From: Luidia sarsii
Lineage: Eukaryota; Echinodermata; Asteroidea; Paxillosida; Luidiidae
Direction: 5' to 3'
DNA length: 64,000 nt
Assembly: GCA_949987565.1 (NCBI GenBank)
Contig: OX465115.1
Location: forward strand, 11,672,555-11,736,554
Below the pieces are notes generated by a model. It had not been told where the DNA came from. It worked only from the letters and a program-made list of their open reading frames with translations, and made no database searches. The position numbers and the translations under genes were made by a program. Below are positions 54,769 to 62,476 of the stretch, one piece after another. Each line of letters starts with the position of its first letter. Positions within the stretch are counted from its first letter, which is position 1.

Positions 54769-55496
54769 GCATGAAGGATTCCCCATGGTTGCAGCCTTGG
54801 TTGCAGCATGGAGGATTCCTCTATTGTTGCAGCCTTGGTTGCAGCATGGAGGATTCCTCTATTGTTACAGCCTTGGTTGCAGCATGGAGGATTCCTCTAT
54901 TGTTGCAGCCTTGGTTGCATGCAGCATGGAGGATTCCTCTATTGTTGCAGCCTTGGTTGCAGCATAGAGGATTCCTCTATGGTTGCAGCCTTGGTTGCAG
55001 CATGGAGGATTCCTCTATTGTTGCAGCCTTGGTTGCAGCATGGAGGATTCCTCTATTGTTGCAGCCTTGGTTGCAGCATGGAGGATTCCTCTATTGTTGC
55101 AGCCTTGGTTGCAGCATGGAGGATTCCTCAATGGTTGCAGCCTTGGTTGCAGCATGGAGGATTCCTCTATTGTTACAGCCTTGGTTGCAGCATGGAGGAT
55201 TCCTCTATTGTTGCAGCCTTGGTTGCAGCATGGAGGATTCCTCTATGGTTGCAGCCTTGGTTGCAGCATGGAGGATTCCTCTATTGTTGCAGCCTTGGTT
55301 GCAGCATGGAGGATTCCTCTATTGTTACAGCCTTGGTTGCAGCATGGAGGATTCCTCTATTGTTGCAGCCTTGGTTGCATGCAGCATGGAGGATTCCTCT
55401 ATTGTTACAGCCTTGGTTGCAGCATGGAGGATTCCTCTATTGTTACAGCCTTGGTTGCAGCATGGTTGCAGCATGGAGGATTCCTCTATGGTTGCA
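54769..55496. repeat. 38-bp minisatellite, left part (insertion target)
   Basis: About nineteen copies of a 38-bp unit containing GCAGCATGGAGGATTCCTCT and GTTGCAGCCTTGGTT. The unit core GAGGATTCCTC can fold on itself. The array resumes in the same orientation at 62027. Confidence 0.95.
55491..55496. repeat. Target-site duplication, left (GTTGCA)
   Basis: GTTGCA immediately before the element's first base. The same hexamer follows its last base at 62027-62032. Joining them recreates CTCTATGGTTGCAGCCTTGG, a unit found intact elsewhere in the array. Confidence 0.9.
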
Positions 55497-55529
55497 AGTA
55501 GTATATAAAGAGCAAATGGATACCGTGTT

Positions 55530-55835
55530 GAGGTGGAGGTGGAGGTGGAGGTGGGAGGTGGAGGTGGAGGTGGGAGGTGGAGGTGGGAGGTGGAGGTGGG
55601 AGGTGGAGGTGGGAGGTGGAGGTGGGAGGTGGGAGGTGGGAGGTGGAGGTGGGAGGTGGAGGTGGGATTGAGGTGGGAGGTGGAGTTGGGGGCGGAGTCG
55701 TTAGGTAAAGGAGGAAGGGGAGGTGGAGGTGGAGTTGGGGGCGGAGTCGTTAGGTAAAGGAGGAAGGGGAGGTGGAGGTGGAGTTGGGGGCGGAGTCGTT
55801 AGGTGAAGGAGGAAGGGGAGGTGGAGGTGGAAGTG
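55530..55835. repeat. GGAGGT repeats plus three 49-bp units, left arm
   Basis: GGTGGAGGTGGGA repeats run inward from the terminus, then three copies of a unit containing GGGGGCGGAGTCGTTAGGTA. The right arm has two copies of that unit, one of the few arm differences. Confidence 0.9.
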
Positions 55836-56356
55836 GGTATTACGAATGGCAACGAGGCAGGCGGTGGTAAATAAAGGTCGAAACGGGTGCCTAAAACCAA
55901 CCGGAACTCACCAGAACATTCCTTATGTGGTCAACGGGCAATATACAGTTTGAGGTATTTTATTGAACACTTTCACGCTTGTAACAATAACAATAATAAA
56001 TTAAAGAAATAAATAAAATTAATGAAACATTAATAAACAACAAAATAACTAGAATTTACCTTTGCAACGATTTATCTGTACATTTGAACGGTGCAGACAT
56101 GTGTGTGTGTGATGGGGCAGGTCTTGACAAATGTATATCTGACAATGCAATGGATTACTACAGTCTCGGATATAGGTTCTCACAAGATATAAATGAATTA
56201 CATGTAATAACAACAACAACAATTATAAAAAGAATTCAGAACTAATGATTCATTAAAAGGTGACGTCATCGTTCTTTACATGGGCAAACGGGCGATGAGG
56301 AAGAAAATGTGGTGGCCCTGAAAAGGGCCGTTTGGGTTGGTTAAAGATTTATCCGG

Positions 56357-56851
56357 CTAGATGAACTTTCCACAGCCCATTTTCCTGAGAAAGAGGAACA
56401 TCTCCAGGTCGATAAACGGATTCTTGAATTTCCGGTAACGTCGGCGGGCTTCTTGCTCCGAGATGCGAGGATCTTGCCTGATGATGCCTCGTTGGAGCAG
56501 ACGGGTGGCCAGGAGATTTATTTTGCTCCGCAACTCTTCGAGGTGGAGATACGGGTAGCGGTTTTCCGTTTCGTCTTCGTACCTCCACACAAGGTCGAAG
56601 AGCCGGGCAGGGGAAAATACCTCGTCTGTGTTTTTTATGGGTTGACTGTAGCGGAAGCAAGCCTCTTCTGCTGAAATAAAAAGATGATGTGTGACGAGCC
56701 CCTCATATTGAAGTAACCCCACAAGGGTGTTGATCTTCCGTCTGATTTGCTCGAGGTGGGTGCATGAATGTCCGTCCTCAATATCTTGCTCATACTTCTC
56801 CAAAAGGTATTGGAGACGGTTCTGGTTGGAAAATTCTTCGTAGTTGTTCAT
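56357..56851 (-). CDS. Unrecognised 164-aa protein, left-arm copy
   Basis: Starts MNNYEEFSNQNRLQYLLE and ends LFLRKMGCGKFI. I do not recognise the family. It contains two related units of about 50 residues: YEQDIEDGHSCTHLEQIRRK with LLQYEG, ISAEEACFRY, and YEDETENRYPYLHLEELRSK with LLQRG, ISEQEARRRY. The unit is predicted helical and charged, perhaps binding nucleic acid or protein. Identical to the right-arm copy. Coding points from the palindrome centre toward the terminus. Confidence 0.75.
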   Translation of the reverse strand: MNNYEEFSNQNRLQYLLEKYEQDIEDGHSCTHLEQIRRKINTLVGLLQYEGLVTHHLFISAEEACFRYSQPIKNTDEVFSPARLFDLVWRYEDETENRYPYLHLEELRSKINLLATRLLQRGIIRQDPRISEQEARRRYRKFKNPFIDLEMFLFLRKMGCGKFI

Positions 56852-56939
56852 ATTGTAGGCCGGTGCAGTTGTGTTCAGTCCGAAGATGGAACGCGTAATG
56901 ATCGTCTGCGAGGGTGACAGGGCACGTTGAATCGGTGCT

Positions 56940-57235
56940 AGGTGAGTTGTTACTACAAGTCCGAGTCAAACGGACATTAGTCTCGATCGAACAAAACAAA
57001 GAGGGCTTAATCAGGGACCTGCGCGTCTGTATTGGAAAGAACGATGAGGGGGTAATGAGCGACCTGCACGTCTATATCGAACCAAACAAAGAGGGGGATA
57101 ATCAGGGACCTACACGCCTCTATTGGACAGAACGACGAGGGGTAATGCGGGGCCCGCAAATCTCTCTCGGGCAGGACAAAGAGGGATCTGTGAGTGTCTA
57201 TCGGACAGAACAAAGAGGGAATCTAGAAGGCTGAA
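56940..57235. repeat. Degenerate about 43-bp repeats, left arm
   Basis: Five or six units around CAAAGAGGGATAATCAGGGACCTGC-type sequence (AACAAAGAGGG, GGACCTGCACGTCT) with changing length. A 106-codon frame crosses it but its repeats fall in different frames, so I do not call a gene. Confidence 0.7.
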
Positions 57236-57414
57236 TGTTATTGATGTCGGTTCAATGCCGGCCACGAACAGTGTCAGTAATTCTAATGAAGGTATATTGT
57301 CCGATTGACTATTTGAGCGCGGTCGTGGAAGTCTTCAAGAGACTTGACTGTTTGCAGTCGGCAACGTACTCATCGTCATCTGTGCATCCATCTAAAAACA
57401 TCAAACAGGAATCG

Positions 57415-57645
57415 GGACCTGCTCATTGTACTCATCCACCTGCTCATGTTGCTCATCGACCTGCTCATTGTACTCGTCCACCTGCTCATTTTGCTCATTC
57501 ACTTGCTCATTTTGCTCATTCACGTACTCATTTTGCTCATTTCCTGCTCATTTTGCTCATGTTGCTCATTTCCTGCTCATTTTACTCATGTTGCTCATTT
57601 CCTGCTCATTTTGCTCATCGACCTGCTCATTTTGCTCTCATAAAG
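57415..57645. repeat. TGCTCAT array flanking the zinc-finger gene, left arm, outer
   Basis: Repeated CTGCTCATTTTGCTCATT words with CCTGCTCATTGTACTCATCC variants at the outer side. Opposite in orientation to the inner array at 58495-58740. Confidence 0.9.
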
Positions 57646-57673
57646 AAATAGGATTCTCTAATCCTTACCATCT

Positions 57674-58447
57674 CTAACTTTTTCTTCCGCTTTCATCATG
57701 TTGGAACAAGCCGAGAAATTCGGCATGGTGTTTAACCATTACCCTGTCCAGGGCCTTGTCAACTTCCATGCCTTTATCTAGTTTTTCTTTGAGATCTGCG
57801 AGAATAACTTGGTGGGTTTCATTTTCTTCAAGATGCAAGTAACTTGACAGGAAATCCTTGTAGTTGTCAAAGAAGATTCTCTTGACTGCCCAGCGGGTTT
57901 TCCTATTGGCTTTGTCTTCGGCTTCATCTTCGTCCATACCATTGTCGATGTACTTCTCGTGTTTCTCATTCCACATATCTTTGGTTGCCTCTTTGGCCTC
58001 TTTCAACCAGTCTTGGTAAGCGATATTATCTTCCAATTCAGAGCTGGACCCATCTTCTTCCGACAAGTCATCGTCAGTTTCTTCCTCTGATTCGTCATCA
58101 CTCTCCTCCAAATCGTCACCATCATCCTTAGATTCAGTCCCGTCACCATCAATTGTAGATTCAGTTCCGCTGCTGTCTGTTTCCGAATCCTGACATCTAC
58201 GCCTTTTAAATCCCGGTTCATAATCTTCTACGTTAGAATTGGCTGATCGAAATGTTCTTATGTTACGATCATCGTCAATGTCGTCCATTTTCGATTCACC
58301 CGCAACGTGTGCATTTTCTTCATGTCTTCGAAGGTTATATCGCCGACTATAGCTTTTGCTGCAGCGATGACAAGCATAGCGTTTTAGCCCAGAAATAGTA
58401 TTCATGATGTTTACTCGTGGAGTGTCGATCTCCAAATGGGAAGACAT
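57674..58447 (-). CDS. Acidic C2H2 zinc-finger protein, left-arm copy (257 aa)
   Basis: From the ATG at 58447-58445: one classical C2H2 finger near residues 25-48 (YACHRCSKSYSRRYNLRRHE then NAH: C-x2-C-x12-H-x4-H), a Ser/Asp/Glu-rich tract of about 80 residues (DDLEESDDESEEETDDDLSE), then a lysine/glutamate-rich helical C-terminus (KDMWNEKHEKYID, MDEDEAEDKA, EFLGLFQHDESG). I picked this ATG because upstream in-frame codons only translate the ATGAGCA repeats, and a TATA-like TTATATATTG lies just 5' of it. Likely a nuclear, DNA-binding accessory protein; exact role unknown. The right-arm copy encodes the same 257 residues. Confidence 0.8.
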   Translation of the reverse strand: MSSHLEIDTPRVNIMNTISGLKRYACHRCSKSYSRRYNLRRHEENAHVAGESKMDDIDDDRNIRTFRSANSNVEDYEPGFKRRRCQDSETDSSGTESTIDGDGTESKDDGDDLEESDDESEEETDDDLSEEDGSSSELEDNIAYQDWLKEAKEATKDMWNEKHEKYIDNGMDEDEAEDKANRKTRWAVKRIFFDNYKDFLSSYLHLEENETHQVILADLKEKLDKGMEVDKALDRVMVKHHAEFLGLFQHDESGRKS

Positions 58448-58460
58448 GTTTAAAATTGGG

Positions 58461-58470
58461 CAATATATAA
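58461..58470 (-). promoter_or_regulatory. TATA-like box for the left zinc-finger gene
   Basis: TTATATATTG on the minus strand 14 nt before the ATG. That is close for a TATA box, so transcription would start very near the start codon, or the box is fortuitous. Confidence 0.35.
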
Positions 58471-58494
58471 ATGTCCTGTTTTCTGTCCTCATTC

Positions 58495-58740
58495 GGGTGA
58501 AATGAGCAGAAATGAGCAGAAATGAGCACAGACATGAGTAGAAATGAGCAGAAATGAGTAGAAATGAGCAGACATGAGTAAAAATGAGCAAAAAAATGAG
58601 CAAACATGAGCAGAAATGAGCAGACATGAGTAAAAATGAGCAAAAAATGAGCAAACATGAGCAGACATGAGCAAAAAATGAGCAGACATGAGCAGACATG
58701 AGCACAGACATGAGCAGACATGAGCAGACATGAGTAGAAA
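58495..58740. repeat. ATGAGCA array, left arm, inner
   Basis: About thirty ATGAGCAGAC/ATGAGCAGAA/ATGAGTAAAA words. Faces its mirror array at 58825-59085 across the palindrome centre. Confidence 0.92.
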
Positions 58741-58775
58741 TCAGTAAAATGGGGGAATGCCCGGGGAAAAGAGAA

Positions 58776-58803
58776 ATTCTCCCTCCCCATTATTTTATGA
58801 GTT
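58776..58803. other. Palindrome centre (unpaired spacer)
   Basis: About 28 nt (GAGAAATTCTCCCTCCCC, then TTATTTTATG) with no partner. The flanking arms AATGGGGGAATGCCCGGGG and the complement of AATGGGGGAATGCTCGGGGG pair with extra mismatches compared with the rest of the arms. Confidence 0.8.
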
Positions 58804-58824
58804 TTTCCCCCGAGCATTCCCCCA

Positions 58825-59085
58825 TTTTGCTCATTTCTACTTATGACTACTCATGTCTGCTCATGTCTGCTCATGTCTGCTCATTTTTTGCTCATGTCTG
58901 CTCATGTTTGCTCATTTTTTGCTCATTTTTACTCATGTCTACTCATTTCTGCTCATGTTTGCTCATTTTTTTGCTCATTTTTACTCATGTCTGCTCATTT
59001 CTACTCATTTCTGCTCATTTCTACTCATGTCTGTGCTCATTTCTGCTCATTTCTGCTCATTTCTGCTCATTTCACCCGAATGAGG
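58825..59085. repeat. TGCTCAT array, right arm, inner
   Basis: Mirror of the array at 58495-58740 but with a different number and order of units, hence the different lengths of the repeat-encoded leaders. Confidence 0.92.
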
Positions 59086-59100
59086 ACAGAAAACAGGACA

Positions 59101-59110
59101 TTTATATATT
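59101..59110 (+). promoter_or_regulatory. TATA-like box for the right zinc-finger gene
   Basis: TTTATATATT just upstream of the ATG at 59125; mirror of the left-arm site. Confidence 0.35.
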
Positions 59111-59124
59111 GCCCAATTTTAAAC

Positions 59125-59898
59125 ATGTCTTCCCATTTGGAGATCGACACTCCACGAGTAAACATCATGAATACTATTTCTGGGCTAAAACGCTATGCTT
59201 GTCATCGCTGCAGCAAAAGCTATAGTCGGCGATATAACCTTCGAAGACATGAAGAAAATGCACACGTTGCGGGTGAATCGAAAATGGACGACATTGACGA
59301 TGATCGTAACATAAGAACATTTCGATCAGCCAATTCTAACGTAGAAGATTATGAACCGGGATTTAAAAGGCGTAGATGTCAGGATTCGGAAACAGACAGC
59401 AGCGGAACTGAATCTACAATTGATGGTGACGGGACTGAATCTAAGGATGATGGTGACGATTTGGAGGAGAGTGATGACGAATCAGAGGAAGAAACTGACG
59501 ATGACTTGTCGGAAGAAGATGGGTCCAGCTCTGAATTGGAAGATAATATCGCTTACCAAGACTGGTTGAAAGAGGCCAAAGAGGCAACCAAAGATATGTG
59601 GAATGAGAAACACGAGAAGTACATCGACAATGGTATGGACGAAGATGAAGCCGAAGACAAAGCCAATAGGAAAACCCGCTGGGCAGTCAAGAGAATCTTC
59701 TTTGACAACTACAAGGATTTCCTGTCAAGTTACTTGCATCTTGAAGAAAATGAAACCCACCAAGTTATTCTCGCAGATCTCAAAGAAAAACTAGATAAAG
59801 GCATGGAAGTTGACAAGGCCCTGGACAGGGTAATGGTTAAACACCATGCCGAATTTCTCGGCTTGTTCCAACATGATGAAAGCGGAAGAAAAAGTTAG
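59125..59898 (+). CDS. Acidic C2H2 zinc-finger protein, right-arm copy (257 aa)
   Basis: Same protein as at 57674-58447: single C2H2 finger, acidic middle, charged helical C-terminus. The two copies diverge outward from the palindrome centre, so each is read toward its own terminus. Because the arms agree over the whole gene, copy formation or gene conversion must be recent. Confidence 0.8.
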   Translation: MSSHLEIDTPRVNIMNTISGLKRYACHRCSKSYSRRYNLRRHEENAHVAGESKMDDIDDDRNIRTFRSANSNVEDYEPGFKRRRCQDSETDSSGTESTIDGDGTESKDDGDDLEESDDESEEETDDDLSEEDGSSSELEDNIAYQDWLKEAKEATKDMWNEKHEKYIDNGMDEDEAEDKANRKTRWAVKRIFFDNYKDFLSSYLHLEENETHQVILADLKEKLDKGMEVDKALDRVMVKHHAEFLGLFQHDESGRKS

Positions 59899-59929
59899 AG
59901 ATGGTAAGGATTAGAGAATCCTATTTCTT

Positions 59930-60165
59930 TATGAGAGCAAAATGAGCAGGTCGATGAGCAAAATGAGCAGGAAATGAGCAACATGAGTAAAATGAGCAGG
60001 AAATGAGCAACATGAGCAAAATGAGCAGGAAATGAGCAAAATGAGTACGTGAATGAGCAAAATGAGCAAGTGAATGAGCAAAATGAGCAGGTGGACGAGT
60101 ACAATGAGCAGGTCGATGAGCAACATGAGCAGGTGGATGAGTACAATGAGCAGGTCCCGATTCCT
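59930..60165. repeat. ATGAGCA array, right arm, outer
   Basis: GAGCAAAATGAGCAGGAAAT words, mirror of 57415-57645. Confidence 0.9.
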
Positions 60166-60339
60166 GTTTGATGTTTTTAGATGGATGCACAGATGACGAT
60201 GAGTACGTTGCCGACTGCAAACAGTCAAGTCTCTTGAAGACTTCCACGACCGCGCTCAAATAGTCAATCGGACAATATACCTTCATTAGAATTACTGACA
60301 CTGTTCGTGGCCGGCATTGAACCGACATCAATAACATTC

Positions 60340-60635
60340 AGCCTTCTAGATTCCCTCTTTGTTCTGTCCGATAGACACTCACAGATCCCTCTTTGTCCTG
60401 CCCGAGAGAGATTTGCGGGCCCCGCATTACCCCTCGTCGTTCTGTCCAATAGAGGCGTGTAGGTCCCTGATTATCCCCCTCTTTGTTTGGTTCGATAGAG
60501 ACGTGCAGGTCGCTCATTACCCCCTCATCGTTCTTTCCAATAGAGACGCGCAGGTCCCTGATTAAGCCCTCTTTGTTTTGTTCGATCGAGACTAATGTCC
60601 GTTTGACTCGGACTTGTAGTAACAACTCACCTAGC
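60340..60635. repeat. Degenerate about 43-bp repeats, right arm
   Basis: Mirror of 56940-57235. Differs at a few bases, for example GTCTCTATTGG against GTCTGTATTGG and GTCTCTATCG against GTCTATATCG. Confidence 0.7.
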
Positions 60636-60720
60636 ACCGATTCAACGTGCCCTGTCACCCTCGCAGACGATCATTACGCGTTCCATCTTCGGACTGAACA
60701 CAACTGCACCGGCCTACAAT

Positions 60721-61215
60721 ATGAACAACTACGAAGAATTTTCCAACCAGAACCGTCTCCAATACCTTTTGGAGAAGTATGAGCAAGATATTGAGGACGG
60801 ACATTCATGCACCCACCTCGAGCAAATCAGACGGAAGATCAACACCCTTGTGGGGTTACTTCAATATGAGGGGCTCGTCACACATCATCTTTTTATTTCA
60901 GCAGAAGAGGCTTGCTTCCGCTACAGTCAACCCATAAAAAACACAGACGAGGTATTTTCCCCTGCCCGGCTCTTCGACCTTGTGTGGAGGTACGAAGACG
61001 AAACGGAAAACCGCTACCCGTATCTCCACCTCGAAGAGTTGCGGAGCAAAATAAATCTCCTGGCCACCCGTCTGCTCCAACGAGGCATCATCAGGCAAGA
61101 TCCTCGCATCTCGGAGCAAGAAGCCCGCCGACGTTACCGGAAATTCAAGAATCCGTTTATCGACCTGGAGATGTTCCTCTTTCTCAGGAAAATGGGCTGT
61201 GGAAAGTTCATCTAG
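60721..61215 (+). CDS. Unrecognised 164-aa protein, right-arm copy
   Basis: Identical in protein sequence to the left-arm copy and likewise transcribed toward the element's end, downstream of the zinc-finger gene. See that entry for its two internal repeats. Confidence 0.75.
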   Translation: MNNYEEFSNQNRLQYLLEKYEQDIEDGHSCTHLEQIRRKINTLVGLLQYEGLVTHHLFISAEEACFRYSQPIKNTDEVFSPARLFDLVWRYEDETENRYPYLHLEELRSKINLLATRLLQRGIIRQDPRISEQEARRRYRKFKNPFIDLEMFLFLRKMGCGKFI

Positions 61216-61734
61216 CCGGATAAATCTTTAACCAACCCGAACGGCCCTTTTCAGGGCCACCACATTTTCTTCCTCATCGCCCGTTTGCCCATGTAAAGAA
61301 CGATGACGTCACCTTTTAATGAATCATTAGTTCTGAATTCTTTTTATAATTGTTGTTGTTGTTATTACATGTAATTCATTTATATCTTGTGAGAACCTAT
61401 ATCCGAGACTGTAGTAATCCATTGCATTGTCAGATATACATTTGTCAAGACCTGCCCCATCACACACACACATGCCTGCACCGTTCAAATGTACAGATAA
61501 ATCGTTGCAAAGGTAAATTCTAGTTATTTTGTTGTTTATTAATGTTTCATTAATTTTATTTATTTCTTTAATTTATTATTGTTATTGTTACAAGCGTGAA
61601 AGTGTTCAATAAAATACCTCAAACTGTATATTGCCCGTTGACCACATAAGGAATGTTCTGGTGAGTTCCGGTTGGTTTTAGGCACCCGTTTCGACCTTTA
61701 TTTACCACCGCCTGCCTCGTTGCCATTCGTAATA

Positions 61735-62000
61735 CCCACTTCCACCTCCACCTCCCCTTCCTCCTTCACCTAACGACTCCGCCCCCAACTCCACCTCCAC
61801 CTCCCCTTCCTCCTTTACCTAACGACTCCGCCCCCAACTCCACCTCCCACCTCAATCCCACCTCCACCTCCCACCTCCACCTCCCACCTCCCACCTCCCA
61901 CCTCCACCTCCCACCTCCACCTCCCACCTCCACCTCCCACCTCCACCTCCCACCTCCACCTCCACCTCCCACCTCCACCTCCACCTCCACCTCAACACGG
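61735..62000. repeat. CCACCT repeats plus two 49-bp units, right arm
   Basis: Complement of the left terminal repeats; only two copies of the unit with TACCTAACGACTCCGCCCCC, against three on the left. Confidence 0.9.
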
Positions 62001-62026
62001 TATCCATTTGCTCTTTATATACTACT

Positions 62027-62032
62027 GTTGCA
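62027..62032. repeat. Target-site duplication, right (GTTGCA)
   Basis: Follows ...TATATACTACT, the element's last bases. Matches 55491-55496. Confidence 0.9.
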
Positions 62033-62476
62033 GCCTTGGTTGCAGCATGGAGGATTCCTCTATTGTTGCAGCCTTGGTTGCAGCATGGAGGATTCCTCTA
62101 TTGTTGCAGCCTTGGGTAATTGCAGCATGGAGGATTCCTCTATTGTTACAGCTTTGGTTGCAGCATGGAGGATTCCTCTATTGTTGCAGCCTTGGTTGCA
62201 GCATGGAGGATTCCTCTATTGTTGCAACCTTGGTTGCAGCATGGAGGATTCCTCTATTGTTACAGCCTTGGTTGCAGCATAGAGGATTCCTCTATTGTTG
62301 CAGCCTTGGTTAATTGCAGCATGGAAGATTCCTCTATTGTTACATCTTTGGTTGCAGCATGGAGGATTCCTCTATGGTTGCAGCCTTGGTTGCAGCATGG
62401 AGGATTCCTCTATTGTTACAGCCTTGGTTGCAGCATGGAGGATTCCTCAATGGATGCAGCCTTGGTTGCATGCAGG
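62027..62476. repeat. 38-bp minisatellite, right part
   Basis: About twelve units, same orientation as the left part, beginning with the GTTGCA duplication. Two units have a TAATTGCAGC variant not present on the left. Confidence 0.95.

Larger units (their letters stand above)
55497..62026. mobile_element. 6.5-kb palindromic Polinton-like element
   Basis: Two arms of about 3.25 kb (55497 to about 58775 and about 58804 to 62026) are near-identical reverse complements around a spacer of about 28 nt. The outermost 37 bp of each end are identical and start AGTAGTATATAAAGAGCAAA. A 6-bp duplication and AGT-type termini are the marks of Polinton/Maverick elements. Each arm carries the same features from the end inward: GGAGGT-type repeats, a 164-aa gene, degenerate repeats, a TGCTCAT array, a zinc-finger gene and a second, inverted TGCTCAT array. 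No replication, integration or capsid gene was recognised, so it must depend on others. A SMRT-hairpin or assembly artefact would mirror flanking host DNA; here the flanks are in direct orientation. Confidence 0.85.

Noticed and set aside
54666..55671. 280- and 287-codon frames in the 38-bp array
   Set aside because: Repeat translation in all three forward frames with no start context or conserved domain; the array is interrupted by the element.
56914..57234. 106-codon frame in each arm of the palindrome
   Set aside because: It overlaps degenerate 43-bp repeats that are read in different frames, and the opposite strand is equally open; no support for a protein.
58448..59124. Longer N-terminal forms (345 and 351 aa) of the zinc-finger protein
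   Set aside because: The added 88-94 residues translate the ATGAGCA arrays (repeating AHVCSFLL-type text), which differ between arms; the internal ATG gives identical proteins.
55497..62026. Assembly or sequencing artefact (missed hairpin adapter) as the source of the palindrome
   Set aside because: An artefact would mirror flanking host sequence. Here the mirror stops exactly at a 37-bp terminus with a 6-bp target duplication, and both arms have private differences. Long-read confirmation is still desirable.
54769..62476. CRISPR-like repeat pattern in the 38-bp array
   Set aside because: Units are contiguous with no unique spacers, in an animal genome; it is a minisatellite.
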